From NCBI GenBank assembly GCA_014526335.1, contig JACTAT010000303.1:206224-270223 (forward strand): 64,000 nt of DNA. Direction: 5' to 3'. The translations under genes were made by a program, and so were the position numbers. Below, piece after piece: positions 1 through 11,857 of the stretch (positions are counted from its first letter, which is position 1; each line of letters begins with the position of its first letter). Origin of the DNA: Chrysaora quinquecirrha. Taxonomy: Eukaryota > Cnidaria > Scyphozoa > Semaeostomeae > Pelagiidae. Below the pieces are notes generated by a model. The model did no database searches, was not told the DNA's origin, and saw only the letters and a list, made by a program, of their open reading frames with translations.

Positions 1-1114
1 CCACCAGCAAAAGCGACACACTTTTGTCCAGTTTTCGTCTTCATGAGTGGCAGTTTAACGGCAGTTTAAATTTGCATACGCTCTTCTTCATTTGATTCTC
101 AATGTTCGGAACTCTCAAATCTTCGTTTGGGGGGAATTTTGATCTTGTAATGTTTATTCTTCGTTTTTCAATAGTACGCAACCACTTTAATTTTGAATTT
201 TGCCATCCAAGCCCAACTGATCCACATTATGGGAAAAGGGACATGATCATTGCGTTGTAGATTACTACAGCTGTTGACGTATCAATGGAATTGCGAATGC
301 GCCTGAGCAGGTTTACCCTTCCTGCTGCCTTTTTGCAGACTGTATCAAGATGAGTATAAAGCGTTAGTGAAGGGTATAATGTTACTCCGAGATATTCATA
401 TTGTGCTGTGCAATTAATTGAGGTCTCGCCGACTTTGATGTTATACTGTCTCACTTTGCATTTATTTGATCTCTTCGCTTTAGCAAAAAGCATGGCTTCG
501 GTTTTCCCTTTCTTCAGATTTATGATTATCTTGTTCTTTCGAAACCAGGTGGCTAGGCTTTAAAACATGTTGATTAAGATGGCTTTCGGTGTCATTACTT
601 GATGTGAAAATAACGGCATCATCTACATATGTCGCAATATTTGTATGCCTCAATGATCTATGTGCATCGTTAAAGTGAATTAGAAACAGGAGAGGACCGA
701 TGATGGATCCTTGAGGAACACCTGCGTACACTGGGCATGAATTGGAAAATGTTTCGCTTCGTTGTACTGAAAAACTTGCTTGCGATCAAATAAATAGTCT
801 GTGAGCCAATTCAGTTCATGATCTGTTACGCCATAGGCTTGAAGCTTTGAGAGAAGGACAGAATGACTAATAGTGTCAAAAGCTTTTGACAGGTCAATGA
901 ATAATGCACCAGTTGGGCGTCCCTTGTCCGCTTCCCTTTTGATATGATCTGGAAAGTATATAACTGCTTGCTCTGTCGATCTTTTTGCTCTTAATCCAAA
1001 TTGATAATTAAATAGAAGACCATTTCCTTCAAGATGGTTCATAAGCTGCTTGTGAAAGAGTTTTTCGAGAATCATAAAGTTGGGAGAATTGATATTCAAG
1101 TGTCTCAAAACCAA
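1..1114 (-). pseudogene. Non-LTR retrotransposon reverse transcriptase fragment
   Basis: On the - strand, three frames in succession encode an RT: 1114-680 has NYQFGLRAKRSTEQA and FIDLSKAFDTISHSVLLSKL (motif A region), 731-480 has GVPQGSIIGPLL and the catalytic box as YVDD (usual LINE box YADD), and 493-227 has the thumb (YEYLGVTL). From about 240 down to 50 a third frame continues with connector-like sequence. At least two frameshifts and a stop break it. It belongs to the APE-type LINEs. It lies in an intron of gene 1 and runs out of the window. Confidence 0.8.
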
Positions 1115-1778
1115 AATGGAAGAAAATTAGCTTGCAGTCATAAAAAGAAAAAATTGCAGCGGACTTTTAGAGCCTTGTGTAAGATATGAAGCTCAAAGCA
1201 AAAATGCAAAATTGTACTTGGATGTCAAAATTCAACAATTGATGAGGAAAAGAAATAAGAGAACAGCGTACAAGGAATGTCATAAAATAAAAAGCCAATT
1301 AAAGCTCTGACCTTCGAATTCCTTCCATTCGATGTGCAAAAAGAAAAAAGTGGGCCCATATGCATTGCCTCAAATATATGTGATCTATTCAGAAGCTACT
1401 TTAGACGGACAAAAAAACCATAGTGAAGATACAAGAAATATCACCGTAACTGTAAAAGTTCCAGAGATGAAAACAAAATTTTGTCGTGAAAGTTATTGTG
1501 TGCAAACGTTCAATTAGACTCTAAGGTTATGTTCAGAACACATGTACATGACCTTATATATAAACTTATGTACATATGTAGCTAGCATTGTTTTACTTCT
1601 TTTTGTTGCATATTTCTCCAAGTACCGGACTAATAGCATTTTCCATTCCTGTATAAAGATTTGTTTGTTATGGTTACTTTTTATTTTTACGTAATTTTGC
1701 AAAATTAGCATTGCTTTCGGTGAACACCAATAACTTTATATTGAAAATTACAAATGCTTGCCACCTTTCGCATTCCAG
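1115..1778. other. Gene 1 intron remainder
   Basis: AT-rich sequence between the LINE fragment and the TM3 exon. A 61-codon open frame at 1332-1517 has no recognisable content. Confidence 0.5.
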
Positions 1779-1917
1779 GATTTCTGCACGACATACCTCA
1801 TACTACTTTCCTTTTTTTCCTGGATGTCATTGGAAGGATTCAATCTTTTTATGGTGCTTGCCTTTGTGTTTCAAGCAAGAATGGTTAAGAAATGTTTCTT
1901 TGCTCTGGCTGGCTGGG
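1779..1917 (+). CDS. Gene 1 exon: TM3
   Basis: The acceptor is cattccag and the donor follows GGCTGG-G (gtatga). The exon starts with DFC, carrying the TM3 Cys that normally disulfide-bonds to ECL2, followed by the WMSLEGFNLF motif and ends GWG at phase 1. It is 139 nt against 154 nt in gene 2; the five residues INQYT seen in gene 2 are missing from the outer half of TM3. Confidence 0.85.
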
Positions 1918-4900
1918 GTATGAATTTTCTCAATATTCACCTATACATTATATGAAACGCTGGAGAAAACTTTCACCATTATTCACCACAATATGGTATA
2001 TGCCTGACAGTACAGTAATTGTATTTTTAATCAATTGATTTTCCTCGTTTCTCAAAAATCATAATGAAGCTACATGACTGGATCTATTTTAACGGTTGTA
2101 AAAAGATTATATTACAGCAGCCAATGAAGGGTTCTGAATGCCACCATTTGATAAAGTTGCTTGAAATTAAATATCACCAGAGATAAAGCAGCCGGATTTT
2201 GAAAATTTGAAGAAAAGGAATTCACGTTTTTTCGAGAAATCACTTTGCACAGCACATCATTTTTGAAGTTGTTTTTTTCATAAGTACCGCACTTTCAAAT
2301 AAGAGTTCCTGTAATTGTAGTTAGATAATGAATGCAGTATATGAAAAATAGATCCTTCCATATACCACAATACACCTTTGTATCAATGGATAAACAGCCA
2401 CAAGCAACTCAGTGGCATTCATCACCCTCTCATACCTTTGTTCAAAAATTCTGATTGATACTTTTTTAGATTATTTAGAACATTTTTAGTTATTTGAAGA
2501 AAGGAAATGTTTACATGCTTATAGAAACAGAGCTTATAGAAGAAAACAAATCATTTTTGTGGGTTATCGGGAAGTGGCAAATTGAAACTCATGCAGTAAG
2601 AGAAAGTTCTATTGACATATCTATTATGCTAAGTATTACTATAAGGGCTTGAGTTTGTGAGTGAAAAGAACAAGGAAAATAATCCACGCATCTATTAGTT
2701 TTAAGACTTCAAAAAGTTTTGAACAGTGAAGTACAAGAGTTTCCATTTTAACGTCTTCAACCAACGCCCACAAAACGTGAACCCACCATGACAAACTTTG
2801 AAATCAAGAAAAAAATTTAATTACATGCCCATATTGTTAATAAGCATTGAAATTTCGCACTTTAAAGTTTGCCTAAACCAATAATTGGCTTCCTTCACCA
2901 ATAGAAGATATGGAAGGCGGCGAGCCTACTAATGACTTACCCAATCCTCATGGTCACAGTAAGAAATCACAAGCAAAACACATAAGAAACTACATGATAA
3001 GAGGCATAAACAAAGACAAATCTAATTGATATATGCACTATGCACTGTATATGTCCAGTAGATGAAGATTGCGATATTTTTGGCTGGTATTTGAACTACG
3101 CTATTGTAACACTAATAACGCTTTCAAAATCCGTCTAGGCCTTCCATTGTGTATTGTGGCTACTGAAGTTGGTGTCTTCTTCCATAGCTTCAAACAAAAT
3201 AAAAGGTGTGCCTGAAATATCGCTTTTTAACTAATACATTATATAACTTTGTCTTTTTGATGGAAGGGCGGTAAGGTAAATTTAACTTTCACCGCAAAGT
3301 TATCACTCTAATGATTTTTGCTTGTTGACGAATTCTCAAAGCTTCTGCAGATTTATACTATGAAACTATCTGATCTATTGAACTATCAAACAAATATACA
3401 ACTTGCTAGATAAACTTAAATGAGGTGAGCTGAATTTCAACAATGAAGCTTCAAAGAGATTAGATTGCGATTTCTAATTTCTACTAAAAAAAATTAACTT
3501 TAAGCTAAGGATAATGATAATTGTGTGTTTTCAGTGTTTTTCATCAAGCTAAGATTAGAGAGATCGATTAATATTGCGTTCTGCCTTCCATCTCAGTTGT
3601 GTTGGACTCGAGAAAAATGACTGGTTGTTCAAAGGACCAATGGGATTCTTTTTAAGCGTAAGTACAATGTCTATATATGCTTAAAGCTCGTGCGGCGGGT
3701 TTTAAAAGGTCTTGAAATTTACGCCATTTTATACGGATGCTTAATGATTTTGAAAGCAGAAAGCAACTTCAAAGCAATGCATGAGAATCGAGTTGCGAGA
3801 TAAAGCGTGCCTCAAAATCCCCAACTACTGCGTCTGCGTATGACAAACCGCTTTTTTTTTGTAGGTCAACGGCCTGTTTTTCTGTGCAATCGGTTTTGTT
3901 CTTCTGAAGAGCATTTCGAGGTCTGGTAAATATACAACTAAAACATCGAAAGCTAGGTGATCATTTTTTTCTATTCCCTAACATTATTGTAAAATTTTAG
4001 TCTACTTGGACTAATTAGACTAATTGAGATGCAGAGAGCCTTGTTGGGAACCTTAACATCGAGACGTGTCTACGTCGGTCATTTAATAATGAAATACGTG
4101 AGACACTAATAAGACAATAAGACGAATTGCTTTGTTCGTCATCAGAATTTCAACAACAAAAGATTCAAGAAATTCAAAAAATTTCAAAAACAATTTTTCT
4201 GTTTTATATTTGTGCCATTTTCTTCCATTCTACTACAAAAACAGCTGTTATTATTGCATGATGTTATTTATTTAAATGACGTTTTTGATTGTACTGCTCA
4301 ATAATAGCGAAACGTGCAAATCAACACATGTTTCTAATTTTGTCTCGGGTAGCTTATAGTCTTGCACCAAGTCTATTTCTTAATGTCTTTGGTCCACCAT
4401 TCCGTGGAAGCATAGTCAATACAAAAACACGTGTATTAGAAAATTATTTTCTATTGACTATGGTGGAAAAAAAGAAAGGTCCGAGAGAAATATTCAAATC
4501 CAACAGCAAGGCAACACAAAAAGCACCTCTTTTTTGTGCTCTCAAGAAGTGCGGCAATTATACCCAACAAAATTATCAAATTTCTTTGTACCTTCGTAAA
4601 CTCATACAATAGCTTTACTCGTATAACTAACCCACGTACTCAGTTTCCAAACCACATTATATATAAAGCATCTCACATTATCGTATCGTGAAACTGCAGA
4701 TGCATAAAGATTTTATAGCAGAAAGGGTTAATAGTTCAAATAACGATTGAAAAAATAAATTTTATTTTTATATTTGGCGTGTCTACCGATGCTATATGAG
4801 TTTTCGTTTTATTTCAAAAGGGCAACTGGCAAAGCATTTCTTGTGTTACTTCCGATTTTGGGAATAACATTCTTTCTTGGATATGGAGTAGAGAACAGAG

Positions 4901-7900
4901 CCATTATGTACATCTATTCCGTAGTAAATCCGTTGATGGTAAGTTGGAACTGATTTTATTTCAACTACTCGAACTCTGAATTCTTCGCTTGGCAAAGCCT
5001 AGTTAACAGATAGAGAGATATTTCCGGACCCTCGATATTATCTGATAAATTTCTAGCTTCACAAGCTTTCAGAAACGACAAAGATGCAAAGATGTCCATA
5101 AAAAGGAGAGCATCAACGACAGCGTGTCTTTCGTATTAAAAAGTTGAAGAGAAGAAAGACGTCCCTGTGGTGAAATTTGACGCCAATCTTCTTTTGTGTG
5201 TTTCTTGAAACCCTGAGCAACGTTGGAAACATTACTATTTTCAACACATTGTTTTGCTATTCTTTATTTCCGGAAATATACAGTATATATGCAAAATTTC
5301 AACTAAGATTAAAGCTGAAGAAAGGAACTTACCTTCAGAAATTTTTTTCTTCGAACATAAATATACTCGGCAGAAATGGCCTCTGCAAAGTTTCTAAGGC
5401 CTGACAAAGGCAAGAGTAGCTGCCCAGTGTCTTGAAAAGGAATCATCCTTGCTGGAGCAAAAGATAATAGAGATAATAGAGAAAAGAGAAGTTTCTTCTT
5501 GATGCGCTTTTTTAAGCAAAGCAAACGAGGTGCATTCCAGATATAATAGCGTACCCACTTCCTCTATTTCCATAATCGTCTTCATATGCTCTGGCTAGTT
5601 AGTAAAGGGCCAACGTTGTTATACTAGAAAGAAAATCGAACCACAATTGTACTGCGCGACTGTTCATAATCAGCAGAGCAAAGACAGACACGGTGGTTGT
5701 GTACAATACATTGATACAAAAAATAAACCTCCAAGTAATCCCTGGGTATTTCATATAATAAAAAAATCTTTATTTCCCAGCTCCTATCAGAATCGTGCAT
5801 GCAATGAACTACTCAACCAAAAAAAAAAAAAATTCGATCTATTTGTACAGAAACTTCAAGCATGACAGCATGACAGTACATGTAGTGGTCAATCCACCTT
5901 TGGTTAAAAAATCCAAAACGAGGGTAAATCACCTCCAAAGCGATTAAACTTTGTTAAATCAAGCACAATGTTCTTTAATTTAGCAAGAGGTTACGAATGC
6001 CACGAATAATTTAATTTTTCCAGATTCTAGTCGTGCCATCGGAAACAGTTCCATTATCATTACATCATTCTACTATTAATTTTGGTCATACTGGATCTGT
6101 TCTCATGTAATAACTATACAACAAATTCTTTGTTGCTTTTTTTGTCTGGTTGGTCACAAAAAATTAAAATTACTGTTTCGATCTGGGTACAGTCTGAAGT
6201 TAACCTACTTGAAAATTTTCAAATAGGTCTTTCGGTCATGAATCAATGACCAAAACAGAAGATTTCTTAAGATGGACACCCAAAATTCTGTTTGCTAGTT
6301 AATTAAAACTGTTGAGAATTCAATTTTTATGGAAAAGGTAGCCAAAAAATGACACGGCCCCGTACCAGCATGTATGGAGCTACCCACATTCCTTTTATTC
6401 CTCTTCGCTTGGTCTGTGATACAATTTTTCGGAGCCTTGCTATATGAAACGAGTCGGAGGCATCGCTTGTGATTTTCAAACTGAATTGATGGACGACAGG
6501 TTTATGTCACATTGATCCTATAATATAATGTTATCGAAAAAATGTGACATAAAAATTCCAACCGTGCAACTTGAATCAGTAAGAAAATTGATGGAAAGAG
6601 ACACCGAGTGAGAAAGTTTTTCATTTGCCTCTGATTTTCAAGGCTAATCAAATCATTATCAGATAAATTTTATCATAATTGATTAGATTATAATTGAGCG
6701 TGAGGAGCCAATGCAGGATTTTTAAAAACTTTTTTCTCAGGTTGAACGAAGAGAATAATTTCTTGAGTTTTTCTCCACACGATAGCTTCTGGAGAAGCTT
6801 TTGAGCGCTCGGACCAAGAAAAATCGATCGGACCAGACGTTCATTTAAAGTCTGAAAGACGTGAATTAATATTCATATAGACTCTAACTTTTTTTCATAT
6901 CGATTTGTAGGGTATTTTACTTTGCACTTTCCATTTCTTCTTGGATAAGGAGGTGAGACATTTTCGAATGTTTTCAATTATTTCATCCTTAATGTATTTA
7001 TTTTTCACTTATTTTTTGTGTTAAATAACAGGTACAGAGTGCATTTCACGACTATAAAAGAAAAAGAGCAGCAAAGAGAGGCGTTGTTGGAGACAAGAAT
7101 TCCACCAACCTGACAAAAGTAAGTTTTCAAGGAAACACAATACCGTTAATGCTCTAATTAGCTCCCTTGGGGCTTAATTATTTTTTATTTTTTTTAGAGA
7201 TGCGCTTATTCGAAGTGGGGGCTTAAACGAGGGGAGAGGCTTATAGAAACATTCACAAAATCAGGGCCGCCGAGAGGCAGGCCGGGCCCCGGGGCTAGGC
7301 CCCTTATGGGGCCCCCCAGCGCTGAAGGTCCCGGAAAATGTTTTGGACCACGCCCTCCTATGCACCGTTAAAACGCTGCTTCTAGTTGGAAAAGTACACT
7401 GTTGAAAATTTTGAAAATTTTAGGTGGAAACGCCTTTCTGAATTTCACTAAAGCCTTATTTCCGCACAGCGGCATTTTGCGAGCGAGCAGAAATTTTATT
7501 GTTCCAATTGAAAATAAAGTTACACCTGAGCGACCTTTTATTGTGTAAATTCTATTCCACGTCTAAATCAACCGTTTAACTACAAGAAATGAAAATGCTG
7601 AGAAGTCCTAAAATGTCTATAAATTCACTTTGCGAGCCTTTTTAGTGCAAAGGCATTAATTACGTCACTGAAGTCTATTTTTTTGTAAGTTCGCTCTCAA
7701 TGCTTAGAATAGCCAAGTCGTTCAATCTTTCCTGCGTCATTGTGCTCGCAGGAAGTTTTTGATGTGCTTGAGTTTGCTGAAAGATCTCTCTGCTGAAGCA
7801 ACTGTAACTGGCAATGTGCAAAATATCCTCAGGGCAATGCATACGTTTGGGAATATCTCACCAAGCTTGAATTTGCTGATTTTGCTCAAGAGAATGAACG

Positions 7901-10900
7901 GACTTAATGATTCTTCTCCAAAGTTTGCAGCATGAATTGTTTTCAGATGAATCATTTCTTCTCTCAGTTCATCTGGCAAGATATCGTCCTTGTATTTCTT
8001 TGCCAGGGTAACACAGGCTGCCGAAATTTGCTGCTCTGTCAAGTCAAGGTATCTCCAAAGGAAACCAAACATATCATCGATTTTGTATGCAGCATCATAG
8101 CGTGTTGAGAGGCCAGCAATGACTGAATCGATAATGAAATAGAAAACATCACGTCTAAATGCTGCTTCTTCCACTGCTTCAACTGCATCACCTTCTGGGG
8201 AAACATCTTCTTGCGTCTCGTCGAAAAATGGTCTCCTTTTCGTCTTTCGTTTGGCTGGGAGATGTGAATCAATTTGCATACCTTCTGCAACCAACTTCGA
8301 CTCATTCAAAATCTGATTCCACTTGCTGCGCAAATCTTTAAGGTCGTGCACAAGTGACTTAAGATTTGAGACCTCTATATCAATAGTGGCTTGCCTTGCT
8401 TGTATGACCTGGTTTCTTTGATCGATTGCTACTAAAATCTTCAACCAAATTGCAGACATGAGGATGCAAGTAAATGAAGAGATGTACTTTATGGTACCGT
8501 TAACTTCCGTGGAGGTCTTAGGGTAAGATTCAGCGTATGAAGTTGCTCCAGTGCAGAACGTATACCTGGAAGATGAGCTGCAAATGGTCGCACACTTGCT
8601 ACACGATCCGTCCATCTTGTACCTGACAGGCCATGCAATGAGGATCCAATGCTTTCTTGAAGAATTAACCATCGCTGGGGACTGCTGGAAAATAGGGTGT
8701 ACACGGTTTGTACCATTCCAAAAAATGTCACTGCTTCTTTACAGCAAGCTGCAGAGTCTGCTCCACATAGATTTAGTGAATGGCAGGCACAAGGTGAATA
8801 CAGGCACAAAGGATTTTCAGTGAGAATGTATTGTTGAGCTCCATTGTATTTGCCAGACATATTTGCAGCGTTGTCATACCCTTGACCACGGCAGTCTGCA
8901 ACTGGAATCCTAAACTGTTTCAAAGTTTCCAAGATTAACGTAGCTATTTGAACACCAGTCTTCTTGCAGCAGTCAACAAATGTCAAGAATCGCTCTTGGA
9001 CAGTATATTCTTGAAGCTCTCTCGTCAAATACCGGATGATGAAGGTAGTCTGCTCAACATGACTTGAATCAGGTGTTGCATCAACCATGATTGAGTAATA
9101 TTTTGCATTATAAATTTCATCCAAGACACGACTGCGAACGTACTCTGCACAAAGACCAATGAACTCGTTCTGGGATGAAGCTGAAAGATAATGAGCTTGC
9201 AGTCTTTCACCTTTTTCCTGGGATACTTTAATTTTCGTCACATGCTCTCGTAGAAGTGGATCATAGTGAGAAAGGAGCTCAATGAGCCCTAAGAAATTTC
9301 CATTGTGAAGATCACCAATTCTTTGTGAAGATCCACGAAAAGGCAGTCCTCTTTCACCAAGAAAGACAACAACATCAATTATTCTTGTAAGAATCTTCTT
9401 CCATTTTTGAGCCTCTGAGAGAACTGCTGCATCAGTGAGCATGTCAACCCCAGAAGATTCTTCCAAACGCCTCTCTAATTCACGCCAGGCAAGGTAGCAT
9501 TTTTTATGCACCGTACTGTGCTCGTGCTCTGGAAGCCTGTCGTAAAGCTTTCGCCATTTTTGTGATGTGCTCCATCCATTTGCTGATGCCAAGATTGACT
9601 GAGATGATGATGCTTGGTCCACTGCACTAGGGAAAAGCCTGCATGGTAAACAGAATAAAGCACTCTTAGCAGGGCTGAACACGAGCCATCGTCTGGAACT
9701 CACTTCACCATTCTGTTGTTTGAAGTTCAGCACAGATGTTGGGAATTTTCTGCCAGTAACGTCATTAGGAAACTGCTGTGGATGTGGTAGATGGCCTTTC
9801 CGTATCATTTCTTCGATTTCATGTGTTGTAGGAGCTGCTGGAGAGGTTCCAATGTCAAAACCAAAATGACCTGGCTTGGTTGTTTCACCAGGAGTGACTT
9901 CCTCTTGACTTGAGGGTGCTTCTAAAGATGCTCCAGACATCGATTCATCATGATCTGAGAGCTCTGGCGAAGCTGAAGCTGTGTGTTGAGGGGCAGCTTG
10001 TTCTTTGTGTGCGGGGCCCGGGCTATCATCTTTTTCAGATGGAGGTCGCTTTTTAACACCAACATCAAATAATGTAAGTGCACCTCTCATTGTTTCTTTA
10101 TCCTTCTGCTCCTTTTCACGTCGTTTCTGAGCACCAGACTTGTGCTGGTAGGAAGACATATCTGCTTCGGTTTTCGCTTGTGCTGTTCTTTCTCTCTAGT
10201 ACGTCTCCAAATCTAATCTAAGGCCATTGACGATTGTCACGCTTTTATGTCAAAAGCGGCTATTTTTGCCCAAAGGTTATTCCTTTTAAGGATCTATTTG
10301 GATATTCAATTTCGTCATCATTTATCAATCACTTTTCTTTACAAAAGTAAAGTGATTGATAATTCATAATAACGTCATTTTGCGGCTATTTTTGCCCAAA
10401 CGTTCTTCCTTTTAAGGATCTATTTGATATATTGAATAACGTCATCATTTATGAATCACTTTACAAAAGCAATTAAAACAACTATCGTATACCAAAGAAA
10501 CCAAACAATGGGTCATTACAACGTAACAACAAATAAATGCCGAGCATGACATCAAAATACGCATCGAATTACGGATTCTCATGATTTTAGATATGATGTA
10601 ACTCAATGAAATGGTTTTTTGTCACAACACAAAGTTAATTTCAAAGGGAATAATTTAAGGCCCGTGATATCACTGCTAAGTGCAATAGACAAGAAGAAAG
10701 TTTTATTTTTCCGGGCCCGTCACGGGGCCTAGCTCCATGAAATCACTACAACATACAATGGAAAATCAAAGCTTGATCTTTACGGGCCCCTTACGGGGCC
10801 CGGGCCCCGGGGCAGTTGCCCCGGCTACCCCCCCCTCTCGGCGGTCCTGGCAGTAAAGGCTTAAACCGTTAGCCGAGTTGAACCTCAGCTCCAGGTGATC

Positions 10901-11015
10901 TCAGCATGACCTGAAATTTCTCATGTAAAGGGCATCCTACTTACATTTTCAGTTGTCTTCAAAGTCGGTCCAGCTTGAGAATTATCAAGACAGCAAAGTT
11001 CATCAAGAGAATTAA
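1779..11015 (+). CDS. Adhesion-type 7TM receptor gene 1, 3' part (TM3 to stop)
   Basis: Eight exons can be joined in one frame: 1779-1917, 3139-3205, 3597-3657, 3865-3956, 4821-4938, 6911-6952, 7032-7118 and 10953-11015. All have AG acceptors and GT donors and compatible phases. They encode TM3 with the family hallmark WMSLEGFNLF, TM4, an ECL2 segment with Cys and Trp (ECL2 Cys is expected to pair with the TM3 Cys), TM5, TM6 (LLPILGITFF), TM7 and a basic cytoplasmic tail ending at TAA 11013-11015. The TM3, TM6 and TM7 motifs are those of adhesion/secretin (family B) GPCRs, plasma-membrane receptors that couple to G proteins. TM1, TM2 and the ectodomain lie left of the window. No stop or frameshift was seen, so the gene looks functional. 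Compared with gene 2, its TM3 exon is 15 nt shorter, removing five residues between the TM3 Cys and the WM pair. Ligand and G protein are unknown. Confidence 0.85.
3139..3205 (+). CDS. Gene 1 exon: TM4
   Basis: 67-nt exon, acceptor cgtctag and donor gtgtgc. It encodes LPLCIVATEVGVFFHSFKQN, a hydrophobic TM4 like that of gene 2. Length and phase equal the gene 2 exon at 58223-58289. Confidence 0.82.
3597..3657 (+). CDS. Gene 1 exon: extracellular loop 2
   Basis: 61-nt exon, acceptor tctcag and donor gtaagt. It encodes CVGLEKNDWLFKGPMGFFLS with the ECL2 Cys and a conserved Trp. 18 of 20 residues match gene 2, the best conserved short exon of the pair. Confidence 0.88.
3865..3956 (+). CDS. Gene 1 exon: TM5 and start of ICL3
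   Basis: 92-nt exon after a T-rich tract and gtag, donor gtgatc. Starts VNGLFFCAIGFVLLKS and ends in a basic loop (SRSGKYTTKTSKA). 24 of 30 residues match gene 2 exon 17. Confidence 0.85.
4821..4938 (+). CDS. Gene 1 exon: TM6 and TM7
   Basis: 118-nt exon, acceptor ttcaaaag and donor gtaagt. It encodes ATGKAFLVLLPILGITFF (TM6), a short loop and MYIYSVVNPLM (first part of TM7). The LLPxLGxTFF block is diagnostic for family B/adhesion receptors. 29 of 39 residues match gene 2. Confidence 0.9.
6911..6952 (+). CDS. Gene 1 exon: end of TM7
   Basis: 42-nt exon, acceptor atttgtag and donor gtgaga, encoding GILLCTFHFLLDKE. It continues the TM7 N-xx-M-G pattern of adhesion receptors (usually N-xx-Q-G). 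Same length as gene 2 exon 19. Confidence 0.82.
7032..7118 (+). CDS. Gene 1 exon: cytoplasmic tail, part 1
   Basis: 87-nt phase-0 exon, donor gtaagt, encoding a very basic segment (VQSAFHDYKRKRAAKRG...) as expected next to the inner membrane face. It matches gene 2 exon 20 in length and in the DYKRK core. Confidence 0.8.
7625..10159 (-). pseudogene. hAT transposase (TTF zinc finger, DDE, hATC dimerisation), frameshifted
   Basis: Start ATG at 10159, with the MSSYQHKSGAQKRR N-terminus common in ZMYM1-like hAT proteins. Domains in the first 556 codons: acidic linker, TTF-type zinc finger (about 138-220), first catalytic Asp in YYSIMVDATPD (D360), second Asp in GQGYDNA (D429), a CxCH block (457-460) and GTRW (513). 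A frameshift near 8520 moves the reading to another frame, which ends with the dimerisation motif PVTVASAERSFSKLKHIKNF. A second frameshift near 7740 and a third in an A7 run near 7680 precede the natural C-terminus, DFSDVINAFALKRLAK and a TGA at 7625-7627. Expected length is about 840 residues. It cannot make active protein. Confidence 0.88.
10256..10470. repeat. Subterminal direct repeats of the hAT element
   Basis: The stretch gcggctatttttgcccaaa through gaatcacttt occurs twice, at about 10256-10340 and 10382-10470, with small differences; an inverted atcaatcactttt/aaagtgattgat pair lies between. Subterminal repeats of this kind are where hAT transposases bind. Confidence 0.7.
10953..11015 (+). 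CDS. Gene 1 final coding exon
   Basis: Acceptor ttacattttcag. Phase-0 continuation LSSKSVQLENYQDSKVHQEN followed by TAA. It lies 104 bp past the right end of the hAT element, so the hAT now fills most of the last intron (7119-10952). The exon is supported by phase and acceptor only, because the equivalent gene 2 exon is outside the window. Confidence 0.65.
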   Translation: MSSKSVQLENYQDSKVHQEN

Positions 11016-11334
11016 AGAACATAGCTTAGTTGTTCGGACACTGTTTGAAAACATACGTAAGACCGTATCATATTTGTTTAAACTAGCTTCAATTATACAG
11101 TATTTTGAAAACGTTTTACTTTTACTTTGCATCATTGTCTGTTACCCATGTAGGATTCTAAATACTTAAAATTTATTTCCTCGAAATCTCTTTCTTTGTG
11201 TTCTAATGTTATACGTATACTTTCCCAAAGGGATGTGTTATTAATTGATTAATTGTTTAAGATATTAACCTAACAAAGATCTACCTTGATTAGAAATAGT
11301 CTAGAAGTTGGAAAATTTTCCATATTTTAGAGGG

Positions 11335-11340
11335 AATAAA
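11335..11340 (+). promoter_or_regulatory. Candidate polyadenylation signal of gene 1
   Basis: AATAAA about 320 bp after the gene 1 stop. Position is plausible for a 3' UTR end, but AATAAA is common in AT-rich DNA, so this is weak. Confidence 0.25.
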
Positions 11341-11683
11341 TGAGTGGTATTGAAATCAAATATGATTGCTTGTGATGTCTTCTTTTGTACTGATATCAAC
11401 GAATCAACTTAAAACCGCCAAGCAGTTTTGAAGTATTAACTTTTTGAAGCTAAAGTTGGAACAGAAAGTTATTTTGTTCGTAATTAAAAATCCCTCACAT
11501 ATAGCTATTAGCTTTGTAATTAAAACTGAGTAACTGAACTACGTTTTACCATTTTCAAGAAATCATATTGAATCCTGCTTGAATTTCAACTAAGATATAA
11601 TTATTGTCACGATACATAATATATACCAAAATTGACAATATAAATGACGATTTGCTGCTGTTTCTTTGTAACCCGTCCATTAG

Positions 11684-11857
11684 GAAAGGGATGAAAGAAT
11701 GAAAAACAATCTTGAAATTCAGATGTTACTTAGAACGACGAGAGGTGGATCTTCGAAATCAACATTGAGAGCAATGAATTTCGAGACATTGCTAACGTAT
11801 ATGACTCAAGAAGAGAACTACACGTTTTTTATAAGAAAGTGGTTTATAAGAAAGTAG
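11684..11857 (+). CDS. Possible alternative 3'-terminal exon of gene 1
   Basis: Downstream of the final exon, an acceptor-like cattag is followed by 57 open phase-0 codons and a TAG. The peptide is hydrophilic (starts ERDERMKNNLEIQMLL) and in phase with the donor at 7118. No paralogous support is available; it could be chance or part of another transcript. Confidence 0.2.
   Translation, partial: ERDERMKNNLEIQMLLRTTRGGSSKSTLRAMNFETLLTYMTQEENYTFFIRKWFIRK

Larger units (their letters stand above)
1918..6910. other. Gene 1 introns TM3 to TM7
   Basis: Apart from the exons listed, the stretches 1918-3138, 3206-3596, 3658-3864, 3957-4820 and 4939-6910 are AT-rich and show no further exon, element end or RNA gene that I can support. 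Confidence 0.5.
7262..10849 (-). mobile_element. hAT DNA transposon, full length but inactive
   Basis: A 3588-bp element bounded by imperfect 16-bp terminal inverted repeats, CAGGGCCGCCGAGAGG at the left and CAGGACCGCCGAGAGG (reverse complement) at the right, each followed by GC-rich ggccccgg sequence. It contains a transposase gene on the - strand. hAT elements make 8-bp target duplications; the flanks cacaaaat and gcagtaaa do not match, so the duplication has decayed or the ends shifted. It fills the last intron of gene 1, antisense to it. Confidence 0.85.

Noticed and set aside
8159..9663. Short open frames overlapping the transposase on both strands
   Set aside because: Shadows of the hAT transposase frame.
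7254..10857. 8-bp target duplication for the large hAT
   Set aside because: Flanks cacaaaat and gcagtaaa do not match; not claimed.
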